Source of the DNA: PHET01 sp038202795
GTDB taxonomy: Bacteria; Actinomycetota; Coriobacteriia; Anaerosomatales; PHET01
Assembly: GCA_038202795.1 (NCBI GenBank)
Contig: JBBREQ010000039.1
Span: forward strand, 1 to 19,690
DNA length: 19,690 nt
Direction: 5' to 3'
In this document: piece after piece, positions 7,513 through 14,232 of the stretch
Position numbering within the stretch: position 1 is the first letter of the stretch
How the letters are laid out: each line of letters opens with the position of its first letter
Position numbers and translations under genes: made by a program
Notes under the pieces: generated by a model
Told to the model about the DNA's origin: nothing
Databases searched by the model: none
The model's input: the letters and a program-made list of their open reading frames with translations, nothing else

Positions 7513-8760
7513 ATGTACGCACTTCTGCACGCGCGCGGTGTGACAGAGACCCTACTCGCTGCTCTGGGTGAAGCACCCGTCGTGGTGGTGACTGGTCCTC
7601 GGCAGTCGGGCAAGAGCACGCTCGTCCGAGATATGCTCGCTCAATACCGGCCCGCGCGGTATGTCACTCTCGATGACCTCACAATGCTGGAGGCCGCCCG
7701 GACAGATCCGCTCGGTTTCATCGCTGGTCTGGGCGATGGCCCGGTGGTCATCGACGAGGCCCAGCTGGCGCCGAACCTCTCTCGCGTCATCAAGGCCAGC
7801 GTGGACCGTGATAGGCGTCCAGGGCGTTTCCTCCTGACGGGCTCGGCCGATCCGCTTCTCATGCCCATGAGCTCCGAGACTCTAGCGGGTCGCGCACGGA
7901 CAGTAGCGCTCTGGCCGCTGTCGCAAGGTGAGATGGCGGACTCCGCCGAGACCTCCCTCGAACAGCTCTTTGCCAACGAGCCGCTCACGGTCACCGCAGG
8001 GGGAGAGGAGAGGCGCGCTCTCATCTCGCGCATCGTTGCGGGTGGCTTCCCGGAAGCAGTCTCGTTTGATGGCTCAGAGGCTCGCGCCCGTTGGATGGAA
8101 GACTACCTGGTGCGGATTGTGGAGCGCGATGTGCCCCGCATGACTGACATAGCAGACAGACTCGCGGTTCCGCGGCTTCTGCGCGTCCTGGCAGCACGCT
8201 CGATGCGGTTGCTCAACCTCTCGGAAGTGGGGCGGCTGACTGAGATCAAGCGTGCCACGCTCGATCGATATGTCGCGCTACTGGCTGCAACCTTCTTGGT
8301 CACGCTCGTGCCGGCGTGGTCAAGCGACGTCGCCCGCAGGGAGAGCAAGCGCCCCAAACCGCTTCTAGCGGACAGTGGCCTGCTCTGTCACTTGTTGCGC
8401 GTCGATGAGCAGCGGCTCATGGATGACCCGAATACCTTGGGGCCGGTTCTGGAATCGTTCGTCGCGGCGGAGCTACTGCGGCAGAGCGGTTGGTCGGCCG
8501 GGCAGGTGAGGTTGTCGCACTTTCGCACCAGCGTCGCGGAGGTCGATATCGTGCTGGAGGATGCATCGGGCAGGCTCGTGGGAGTCGAGGTGAAGGCGTC
8601 GAGCTCACCCACCTCACCTGACTTCTCTGGACTGCGTGCGCTCGCGGAGTCGGCGGGATCACGCTTTCATCGCGGCATTGTATTGCACACGGGCAGTGCC
8701 ACGGTTCCGTTTGGCGAGCGCCTGTGGGCGGCCCCGGTAAGCATGCTCTGGGACTCGTGA
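7513..8760 (+). CDS. ATP-binding protein, AAA ATPase with DUF4143
   Basis: This 415-residue protein has a P-loop, GPRQSGKST (28-36), a Walker B/DEAQ box VVIDEAQ (78-84) and the sensor-like LLTGSADPLL at about 107-116. These mark the archaeal-type ATPase family with a C-terminal DUF4143 region, here about 200-360, ending in a nuclease-fold-like GVEVKASSS block. The family is widespread in accessory regions. Its molecular role is unproven, although links to defence and toxin-antitoxin loci have been noted. The ATG is preceded by GAGAGG. Expression is probably controlled by the half-site array directly upstream. It is followed by the Phd/PIN pair, which has its own palindromic operator, so it is probably its own transcription unit. 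Confidence 0.88.
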   Translation: MYALLHARGVTETLLAALGEAPVVVVTGPRQSGKSTLVRDMLAQYRPARYVTLDDLTMLEAARTDPLGFIAGLGDGPVVIDEAQLAPNLSRVIKASVDRDRRPGRFLLTGSADPLLMPMSSETLAGRARTVALWPLSQGEMADSAETSLEQLFANEPLTVTAGGEERRALISRIVAGGFPEAVSFDGSEARARWMEDYLVRIVERDVPRMTDIADRLAVPRLLRVLAARSMRLLNLSEVGRLTEIKRATLDRYVALLAATFLVTLVPAWSSDVARRESKRPKPLLADSGLLCHLLRVDEQRLMDDPNTLGPVLESFVAAELLRQSGWSAGQVRLSHFRTSVAEVDIVLEDASGRLVGVEVKASSSPTSPDFSGLRALAESAGSRFHRGIVLHTGSATVPFGERLWAAPVSMLWDS

Positions 8761-8787
8761 GGACGTTCGTTCGCGGTGTGCACGAGA

Positions 8788-8810
8788 ATCTGATAATATG
8801 ATTATCAGAT
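8788..8810. promoter_or_regulatory. Perfect 23-base palindromic operator of the Phd/PIN pair
   Basis: ATCTGATAAT (8788-8797), centre ATG, and ATTATCAGAT (8801-8810) form a perfect inverted repeat with 10-base arms. It contains GATAAT and TATGAT, either of which could serve as a -10 element, so a bound repressor would block the polymerase. It lies 15 bases before the antitoxin ATG. Phd/YefM antitoxins typically repress their own operon through such sites. Confidence 0.8.
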
Positions 8811-8825
8811 GGGAGTTGATGTGCC

Positions 8826-9098
8826 ATGACCGGATCCCTGAAGGTCACTGATGCCGTTCGGAACTTCTCCGAGTACCTGAATCGCGTTGCGTACCGTCGG
8901 GAGTCGTTTGTGCTGCTCAGAGGGGGAAGGCCGGTCGCGGAACTGCGACCGGTCCCGGAAGGTCGGTGCCTGGGCGATCTTCCCGCACTTCTCTCGAGCG
9001 GGCCGCGAGTGGCTGACGCTGACTCGTTTGCAGCCGATCTCGAGACCGCGCGTGGGCGACTCGGAACGGAAGAGTGGGTCGACCCGTGGGAGTCCTGA
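8826..9098 (+). CDS. Phd/YefM-type antitoxin
   Basis: This small protein (90 residues) begins with LKVTDAVRNFSEYLNRVAYR, the 'prevent-host-death' N-terminal dimerisation and DNA-binding fold. FVLLRGGRPVAELRPV follows, the characteristic central strand pair. The C-terminal part (from about residue 55) is the variable, acidic toxin-binding tail. It should neutralise the PIN protein encoded next and repress the operon at the palindrome at 8788-8810. GGGAG at 8811-8815 is the ribosome-binding site. The 3' end overlaps the toxin start, so the two are translated together. Confidence 0.85.
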   Translation: MTGSLKVTDAVRNFSEYLNRVAYRRESFVLLRGGRPVAELRPVPEGRCLGDLPALLSSGPRVADADSFAADLETARGRLGTEEWVDPWES

Positions 9099-9499
9099 TC
9101 GACGCGAGTATCCTGATTGAGGCCGAGCGTGGGCGACTGGATCTCGCCGCGCACGTTGCCACGCGGGAAGACGAGATGTGTTTTGTCTCGGTGATCACTG
9201 CGAGTGAGTTACTGCATGGCGTTCACCGTGCAGCCAACGCAGAGCAACAGGCAAACCGATCGGCGTTTGTTGAATGGGTGATGGGTGGACTGCCCCTGCT
9301 GGACATCGACGTGGGCACTGCGCGCGCCCATGCTCGGATCGGCGCAGAGCTCGCGGCCGCGGGCACGCCCATCGGCGCGCATGACTCGTGGCTGGCGGCT
9401 GCGTGCATCGCGAACGGACTCACCATGGTCACTGGGAACGCTCGGGAGTTTGGTCGGGTTCCTGGGCTCTCGGTCGAGACATGGGCGGACGCATGGTAG
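9086..9499 (+). CDS. PIN-domain ribonuclease toxin (VapC-like)
   Basis: The protein is 137 residues from GTG 9086, or 141 from GTG 9074. The later start places the first PIN strand, GVLIDASILIEAERG, right at the N-terminus and is preferred. Conserved acidic positions of the PIN metal site are visible: the Asp in LIDAS, the Glu in TASELLHG, and the Asp in GAHDSWLAA. TGNAREFGRVPGL closes the fold in the usual way. Such toxins cut RNA, often tRNA or rRNA, when the antitoxin is lost. The gene overlaps the antitoxin by 13 bases. Its stop TGG-TAG is itself the first half-site of the second operator-like array, so the two features share bases. Confidence 0.85.
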   Translation: MGVLIDASILIEAERGRLDLAAHVATREDEMCFVSVITASELLHGVHRAANAEQQANRSAFVEWVMGGLPLLDIDVGTARAHARIGAELAAAGTPIGAHDSWLAAACIANGLTMVTGNAREFGRVPGLSVETWADAW

Positions 9500-9530
9500 G
9501 CGTTCCCACGGAATGGTAAGTTTCTTCCCA
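9494..9530. promoter_or_regulatory. Operator-like array of four TTNCCA-type half-sites (copy 2)
   Basis: TGGTAG 9494, TTCCCA 9503, TGGTAA 9514 and TTCCCA 9525 have the same order, orientation and spacing (9, 11, 11) as copy 1. The offset is a constant 2,073 bases. Aligned over 40 bases the two copies share about 30 identities, concentrated in the half-sites. The fifth half-site of copy 1 is degenerate here (GCGAAA at 9536). A GCGAAAT direct repeat follows at 9536 and 9545. The array lies 48 bases before the HTH gene. Confidence 0.6.
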
Positions 9531-9566
9531 CGCTTGCGAAATAAGCGAAATCGGGCAGCTAGAGGG

Positions 9567-9572
9567 TATAAT
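9567..9572 (+). promoter_or_regulatory. Consensus -10 box giving a near-leaderless transcript
   Basis: TATAAT matches the consensus exactly and ends six bases before ATG 9579. Transcription would start at or beside the initiation codon, and no ribosome-binding site precedes it. No good -35 box is visible at 16-18 bases, so an activator bound to the upstream array or to the GCGAAAT repeats may help. Confidence 0.6.
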
Positions 9573-9578
9573 GCACAT

Positions 9579-10025
9579 ATGACTGCACACCCCAACATAC
9601 CCGCCGACTCCCAACTAATGACTCCGGTCGAGGCTGCGAGGGCACTGCGCGTCACACCACGCACCGTCTACCTCTGGATTCGGTCCGGCAAGCTGCGAGC
9701 GATTCACCTGTCTGAGCGTGTCACGCGCATCCCGGCTGTCGAGGTAGAGCGGCTCCTGGGCCCGAGCGGCGGCTCAGCGTCCACCCCTGATCTTTCCAGC
9801 GTGTTGTGGGACCTCGACCCCGCTCAGATCGATTTCGACGCTCATGCCCGCCTGATCATCGAACGCATCCTTGAGGCTGGTCGCCCCGCGCAGGTTCGCT
9901 GGATGTTCGGTCACTATCCGCTGGAACGCGTACTCGACGTCGCGGAACACTCGCGCGGCCTGGGTCATCGTGCAGCGGTGGCGTGGTCCACATTGCTCCG
10001 AGACAGGCTGAGCCGTGCCGCATGA
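9579..10025 (+). CDS. HTH DNA-binding protein with DUF6922-like C-terminal domain; probable antitoxin
   Basis: This 148-residue protein has an N-terminal excisionase/MerR-type helix-turn-helix, MTPVEAARALRVTPRTVYLW (about residues 14-33), followed by the wing-like RSGKLRAIHLSERVTRIP. After a Ser/Gly linker, residues of about 70-145 carry LWDLDPAQIDFDAHARLIIE and a tail ending in HRAAVAWSTLL. This pattern resembles DUF6922, often encoded beside AbiEii-like nucleotidyltransferases. That family name is from memory and needs a profile search. The start ATG 9579 was chosen because a TATAAT box sits just before it. The gene overlaps the nucleotidyltransferase gene by 11 bases, fitting an antitoxin-first operon. 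It is a natural candidate to bind the half-site array upstream. Confidence 0.7.
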   Translation: MTAHPNIPADSQLMTPVEAARALRVTPRTVYLWIRSGKLRAIHLSERVTRIPAVEVERLLGPSGGSASTPDLSSVLWDLDPAQIDFDAHARLIIERILEAGRPAQVRWMFGHYPLERVLDVAEHSRGLGHRAAVAWSTLLRDRLSRAA

Positions 10026-10686
10026 CGCCGGACACATCCACGAGGAGGTACTCGACTCCCAAGCGGTCGAGGTGTTCGCTCGACTTGGCGAGCAGCGGGA
10101 GCTGTCATCGTTCTATCTTGCAGGTGGGACGGCCGTCGCTCTGCAGCTTGGCCACCGGCGATCCATCGATCTCGATCTCTTCACCGAGCGCCCTTGGTCG
10201 TTCGATCGCATCCAGCCCGCCCTGTTGGCAGCTGGTCAGCTTGTTGTGGACCGGGTCGAGCCAGGTACCTTCGTCGGCAGCGTCGGTGGTGTCAGGACCA
10301 GTCTGTTTCACTACGGCGTACCGCTGCTCGAGGAGCCGCTACCCACACGTTTCGGCATTCCTCTCGCGCCACTGATCGATCTGGCGTGCATGAAGCTCGT
10401 CGCCGTCTCTCAGCACGGAAGCAGGAAGGACTTCGTTGACCTGTACTACCTGGGCGAGCACGGCATTGCCATTCGAGACATCATGAAGGCGCTGACACGC
10501 AAGTACCCCAGCACCCAGTACAACCCGGTCCATCTGATGCGCTCGCTCGCGTATTTCGAAGATGCCCAGGCGGAGCCAGACCCGGTGATGCTGGTTCAGT
10601 ACTCCTGGGAGCGCGTGCGCAGATATGCACTGGAGCAATCCCAGAACCTGCTCGAGGAGATCGCCTTCGATCAGGGGGCCGAGTAG
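10015..10686 (+). CDS. AbiEii/AbiGii-type nucleotidyltransferase, probable toxin
   Basis: This 223-residue protein of the Pol-beta nucleotidyltransferase fold has FYLAGGTAVALQLGHR with the G-G-T motif (37-39), then SIDLDLF with the DxD metal ligands D52 and D54 intact. RKDFVDLYYL at about 140 is the family's helical motif. Members of this group act as toxins by adding nucleotides to RNA such as tRNA; the target here is unknown. The GTG start overlaps the HTH gene's end by 11 bases. This is the only nucleotidyltransferase in the window that keeps a complete DxD motif. Confidence 0.8.
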   Translation: MPHDAGHIHEEVLDSQAVEVFARLGEQRELSSFYLAGGTAVALQLGHRRSIDLDLFTERPWSFDRIQPALLAAGQLVVDRVEPGTFVGSVGGVRTSLFHYGVPLLEEPLPTRFGIPLAPLIDLACMKLVAVSQHGSRKDFVDLYYLGEHGIAIRDIMKALTRKYPSTQYNPVHLMRSLAYFEDAQAEPDPVMLVQYSWERVRRYALEQSQNLLEEIAFDQGAE

Positions 10687-10722
10687 GCAGTTGAACCAGG
10701 CGCGGCGATGCAGCAGGTCCCG

Positions 10723-11460
10723 CTACGGGCGCGCGCCGTTGCTGGACAACTTACTGACGCGACGCCCTCCCAGCACGGTCGTTCGGATGAGGGCCTCAAA
10801 GATGATGGTCTTCGAGATCTTTGAAGCCCCACGCTGGCGATCCACGTACCTGATGGGCACTTCCGAGATGAGCTCCCCGCGTCCGACGAACAGCGCCAGT
10901 AGCTCGATCAGAAAGCTGTACCCATCTGCGGTGATCGCTTCGAAGGGGACGGATTCAAGGGCACTGGCCCTGTAGAGACGATAGCCGCTCGTGCAATCGC
11001 GCACGGTGGTACCGACCATAAATCGGGCGTACGCGCTCCCAGATACGCTGACTGCTCGGCGCACGGGTCCCCAGTCAACCTCAAGCGAACCGCCTTCGAC
11101 GTATCGCGAGCCGATCACCAAGCTGTCGCCTGCCGAGATTCGCCCACGCATCTGCGGCAGTACGCAAGGGTCTTGGGAGAGATCGGCGTCAATAGTGCCC
11201 AGCACGTCGTATCCTCGATCCAGACACCAACGCAGGCCCTCACGACTGGCTGCCGCATAGCCGCGCGGTCCACTGCGGTGGATGATGTGCACGCGAGAAT
11301 CCTGTTCCGCTAGGGACTCAACGAGGGTGCCTGTTCCGTCTGGAGATGCGTCGTCTACCACGACTACCTCCAGGGAGGCATCCTGGGCGAAGATAGCCTC
11401 AATCAGCTGCCCGATGTTCTCCGCTTCGTTGTATGTCGGAACCATGAGGATGGTACGCAT
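10723..11460 (-). CDS. GT2 glycosyltransferase, polyprenol/dolichol-phosphate mannosyltransferase-like
   Basis: This 245-residue soluble GT-A enzyme is on the opposite strand to all its neighbours. The N-terminus MRTILMVPTYNEAENIGQLI, VVVVDDASPDGT (DD 36-37), GTIDADLSQDP (DxD 91-93) and the C-terminal QRGASKIS are typical of DPM1-type synthases. These move mannose (or another sugar) from GDP-mannose to a polyprenyl phosphate at the cytoplasmic membrane. There is no C-terminal membrane domain, so it is the short form. The GDP-mannose supply gene manC diverges from it 227 bases away, which fits that substrate. The gene converges on the HTH-nucleotidyltransferase pair with a 36-base gap and no clear terminator. 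Confidence 0.85.
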   Translation of the reverse strand: MRTILMVPTYNEAENIGQLIEAIFAQDASLEVVVVDDASPDGTGTLVESLAEQDSRVHIIHRSGPRGYAAASREGLRWCLDRGYDVLGTIDADLSQDPCVLPQMRGRISAGDSLVIGSRYVEGGSLEVDWGPVRRAVSVSGSAYARFMVGTTVRDCTSGYRLYRASALESVPFEAITADGYSFLIELLALFVGRGELISEVPIRYVDRQRGASKISKTIIFEALIRTTVLGGRRVSKLSSNGARP

Positions 11461-11687
11461 TTGGCCTCCGGATGAGCGTCACTGCACGAGCCAGTATCGC
11501 ATAACATGCCGAGGGCGAACTCACGCAGCGCGATGCGTTTGAGCGCGTCCAGGCTCTGCTCGCAGGAGTGCGCGTGGCCTCACCGGAGGTCTAGCTCATA
11601 GCATGCACCGCCCGTGCTATCGTTTCTCCTGCACTAGCGCGCACGCGCGTGGGCGCTCACCTCTAGCCACCAACCGAAAGAGACCCC
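11461..11687. other. Divergent intergenic region between GT2 and manC
   Basis: These 227 bases hold the promoters of both divergent genes, but no convincing -35/-10 pair stands out. ATAGCA (11598-11603) and TGCTAT (11615-11620) form an inverted repeat with an 11-base loop, about 70 bases before manC, and may be an operator. A start-less 29-codon open frame (11505-11594, ending in VASPEV) could be the tail of a lost gene but matches nothing I recognise. Confidence 0.35.
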
Positions 11688-13145
11688 ATGAGCAACGTCT
11701 ACGCGGTGATCCTCGCGGGCGGCTCCGGCCAGCGTTTCTGGCCGCTGTCGCGCGAGCTCAATCCCAAGCAGCTCCTCTCGATGTTTGGCACCGAGTCGCT
11801 CATCGCCCAGGCCGTCCACCGCATCCTGCCCTTCGCCGAGGGCGGCTCCTCGATCGCGGTGGCCACCAACGAGCGCCTCTTCGACGAGCTGCGCAACCAC
11901 CTCACCGCCCAGCCCGATCCCGCGCTGCACGCCGTGCGCTACATCCAGGAGCCCCTGCCCAAGAACACCGCGCCCGCCATCGCGCTGGCAGCGGCCACGT
12001 TCATGACCCAGGACCCCGACGCCATCATGGTGGTGCTCCCCAGCGACCACCTGCTCGAAGACGGCCAGGTCTGGGCGGACTGCATCCACGCCGCCACCAA
12101 GGCCGCCGAAGACGGTTACCTCGTCACCATTGGCATCGCGCCCACGCGTCCGGAAACCGGCTACGGCTACATCATGGCCGGCCAGCCCCTGCCGCAGTTC
12201 GCGGACGGTTCCGCGACCCCGCACGTTGCCGCAAGATTCGTCGAGAAGCCCAGCCTCGAGATCGCCGAGGAGTACGTGGCCTCAGGCGACTACTTCTGGA
12301 ATGCCGGCATCTTTGTCATGAAGGCGGCTCGCGTACTCGAGGAACTCGACGCCGCCGGTGGGGCCCAGGCCAAGATCGCCGAGACCTGCCGCTGGATCGC
12401 ATCCCAGCCTGCCGAGAAGCGCAACGGCGCCGAGGCGCGCGCGATGTTCAGCGAACTCACTTCGATCTCGATCGACAAGGCCGTGATGGAGCGCAGCGAG
12501 CGAGTCGCCGTCATCCCGGCGCCTCTCAAGTGGTCCGACGTGGGCTCGCTGCTCGCCCTCGAGGACGTCACGCCTGCCGATGCGAACGGCGTGGTGCGCT
12601 CAGGTCGCGGGATCGACATCGACAGCACCAACAGCATCGTCTACTCGACCGACCGCCTGGTGGCGACCCTGGGTGTCGATGACCTGATCGTGGTCGACAC
12701 CGCGGACGCCACCCTGGTGCTTCCCAAGAGCCGCGCCCAGGACGTGCGACTGATCGTGGACGCGCTCAAGGAACAGGGCGCTCCTGAGGTCACGCAGCCC
12801 AAAGTGAGTCTGCGGCCCTGGGGCTCGTGGATGAGCCTGCTCGAGAGTACCAACTACCAGATCAAGCTCATCAACGTGAAGCCCGGTGCGCGCCTGAGCC
12901 TGCAGAAGCACCACCACAGAAGCGAGCACTGGATCGTGGTGTCCGGCACCGCGATGGTGACCCTCGACGGCGTCAAGTCTGAGGTGCACCAAAACGAAGG
13001 CATCTTCCTGCCCGTGGGCTGCGTGCACCGTCTTGAGAACATAGGCAAGGTGCCCATGCAGCTCATCGAGGTGCAGGTGGGCGAGTACCTGGGCGAGGAC
13101 GACATCATCCGCCTGGAAGACGACTACGCGAGGGATGACAAGTAA
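11688..13145 (+). CDS. manC: Mannose-1-phosphate guanylyltransferase / mannose-6-phosphate isomerase (bifunctional)
   Basis: This 485-residue enzyme makes GDP-mannose and probably also interconverts fructose and mannose 6-phosphates. The N-terminal nucleotidyltransferase part begins with VILAGGSGQRFWPLSR (7-22) and has RFVEKP at about 182-187. The C-terminal cupin of the type II isomerase carries LQKHHHRSEHWIVVSGTA, with the zinc-ligand block QKHHHRSEHW at 406-415, and PVGCVHRLEN. Length equals that of typical ManC/AlgA. Codon choice is very biased to G/C-ending codons, more so than in the toxin-antitoxin genes, which suggests a core, well-expressed gene. It is followed at 24 bases by a GDP-fucose synthase gene, the classic user of its product after the 4,6-dehydratase step; that dehydratase (gmd) is not visible. 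Confidence 0.95.
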   Translation: MSNVYAVILAGGSGQRFWPLSRELNPKQLLSMFGTESLIAQAVHRILPFAEGGSSIAVATNERLFDELRNHLTAQPDPALHAVRYIQEPLPKNTAPAIALAAATFMTQDPDAIMVVLPSDHLLEDGQVWADCIHAATKAAEDGYLVTIGIAPTRPETGYGYIMAGQPLPQFADGSATPHVAARFVEKPSLEIAEEYVASGDYFWNAGIFVMKAARVLEELDAAGGAQAKIAETCRWIASQPAEKRNGAEARAMFSELTSISIDKAVMERSERVAVIPAPLKWSDVGSLLALEDVTPADANGVVRSGRGIDIDSTNSIVYSTDRLVATLGVDDLIVVDTADATLVLPKSRAQDVRLIVDALKEQGAPEVTQPKVSLRPWGSWMSLLESTNYQIKLINVKPGARLSLQKHHHRSEHWIVVSGTAMVTLDGVKSEVHQNEGIFLPVGCVHRLENIGKVPMQLIEVQVGEYLGEDDIIRLEDDYARDDK

Positions 13146-13169
13146 GATTCGGCACTAGGGAGAGTTGGC

Positions 13170-14025
13170 GTGGGATTCTGGGATGATACGAGAGTGTGCA
13201 TCACCGGCGGGGCGGGTTTCCTGGGCTCTTTCGTTCAAGAGGAGCTACGCCGCAATGGCGCGCGCGCAATCTTCGTTCCGGAGTACCAACCCTGGCCGCT
13301 ACTTCTACGACAACGCGATGATGGGTATCCAGCTCATCGAAGAGGCGCGTCTCGCCGGTGTGAGCAAGTTCGTTGCACTGGGCACCATCTGCGCCTACCC
13401 AAAGTTCGCACCCATCCCGTTCCAGGAAGAAGACCTCTGGAACGGTTATCCCGAGGAGACCAACGCTCCCTACGGTCTAGCCAAGAAGATGATGCTCGTG
13501 CAGTGTCAGGCCTACCGTCAGCAGTACGACTTCGACGGTATCTTCCTGCTTCCGGTGAACCTCTACGGGCCGCGCGACAACTTCGACCTCGAGTCCAGCC
13601 ACGTCATCCCCGCGATGATCCGCAAGATGATCACAGCGCGTGATGCCGGCGAAACGGTCGTGCTCTGGGGCGATGGATCACCCACCCGCGAGTTCCTCTT
13701 CGTCGAGGACTGCGCCCGTGCCATCGTCTTGGCTGCCGAGAAGTATGATGGCGCCGAGCCGGTCAACCTAGGCGCGGGCTGGGAAATCTCAATGCGCGAG
13801 CTCGCCGACACGATTGCTGCGGCCGTGGGCTATCAGGGCGAGATCGTGTGGGACTCTACCAAGCCCAACGGCCAGCCCCGCCGCAAGCTCGATGTGAGCC
13901 GAGCGCGCGATTACTTCGGTTTTGAAGCCGTGGTTCCGTTCGACGAGGGCATCCATCGCACCGTCGAGTGGTGGGAAGCCAACCGCGAAGGGTACGACGA
14001 GCGGGTCACGGGACACGTGGGTTAG
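13170..14025 (+). pseudogene. fcl: GDP-L-fucose synthase broken by an internal deletion
   Basis: Frame 1 (GTG 13170, behind AGGGAGAG) encodes GFWDDTRVCITGGAGFLGSF and continues to ...AIFVPEY, the normal N-terminus with the NADP-binding loop. From 13288 a different frame encodes NPGRYFYDNAMMGIQLIEEA and the rest of a GDP-fucose synthase to TAG 14025, including the catalytic YGLAK and LLPVNLYGPRDNF. In relatives about 40 residues lie between IFVP and NPG, with the motif HLAA and the GGIGAN stretch. Here only 7 bases remain, so roughly 113 bases are gone and the frames no longer agree. The downstream frame could be translated alone from an internal start but would lack the cofactor site. The product should be inactive unless the gap is an assembly error. 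Confidence 0.88.
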
Positions 14026-14100
14026 GGCCCTCCAGGGCATCGCACCCGTCTCGAGGGCGGCTACTGACGCAGTGGCACCTTGGCAAGTTCCGCGGTTCAG

Positions 14101-14190
14101 CAGCCAATAGCTTGCGTTCATCGGGGCGCGAAACTGGGCGAGGATGACATCGTGCGCCTCGAGCACGACTACGCGAGGGACGACCGCTAG
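14101..14190 (+). pseudogene. Decayed 3' end of a second manC copy
   Basis: In one frame these bases read QPIACVHRGAK, followed by LGEDDIVRLEHDYARDDR and TAG 14188-14190. The intact manC ends in PVGCVHRLEN, a further stretch, and then LGEDDIIRLEDDYARDDK plus stop. Both blocks are clearly homologous, but the roughly 20 residues between CVHR and LGEDD are reduced to three. The DNA differs at many third positions from manC 13081-13145, so it is a diverged paralogue and not a fresh duplication. It lies just before the AbiE promoter and marks an old recombination scar. Confidence 0.75.
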
Positions 14191-14194
14191 TTGG

Positions 14195-14232
14195 ATTGCA
14201 TCAATATGACGAATGTGTCATATTGGCGCAAT
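14195..14232. promoter_or_regulatory. Long palindromic operator/promoter of the AbiE pair
   Basis: CAATATGAC (14202-14210) and GTCATATTG (14217-14225) are perfect 9-base arms around GAATGT. Beyond a 2-base mismatch the symmetry resumes with ATTGC (14195-14199) and GCAAT (14228-14232), giving a 38-base dyad. The far edge contains the ATG at 14231. TTGCAT (14196-14201) and CATATT (14219-14224), 17 bases apart, could be -35 and -10 boxes, which would give a leaderless message. AbiEi-type antitoxins are known to bind inverted repeats before their genes. Confidence 0.7.

Noticed and set aside
11505..11594. Tail of an unknown gene before manC
   Set aside because: It is a 29-codon start-less frame with no recognisable motif. 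It is too short to support a call.
11603..12682. Long plus-strand open frame rich in Arg and His over manC
   Set aside because: It is a shadow of the manC frame caused by high GC. It has low-complexity composition and no recognisable domain.
13165..14025. Single intact 286-residue epimerase from TTG 13165
   Set aside because: Its first 40 residues are the out-of-frame reading of the fucose synthase N-terminus and match nothing. The true N-terminus lies in the other frame.
14027..14038. GCCCT-CC-AGGGC hairpin after the fucose synthase as terminator
   Set aside because: It has five-base arms with a two-base loop and no T-run, too weak to claim.
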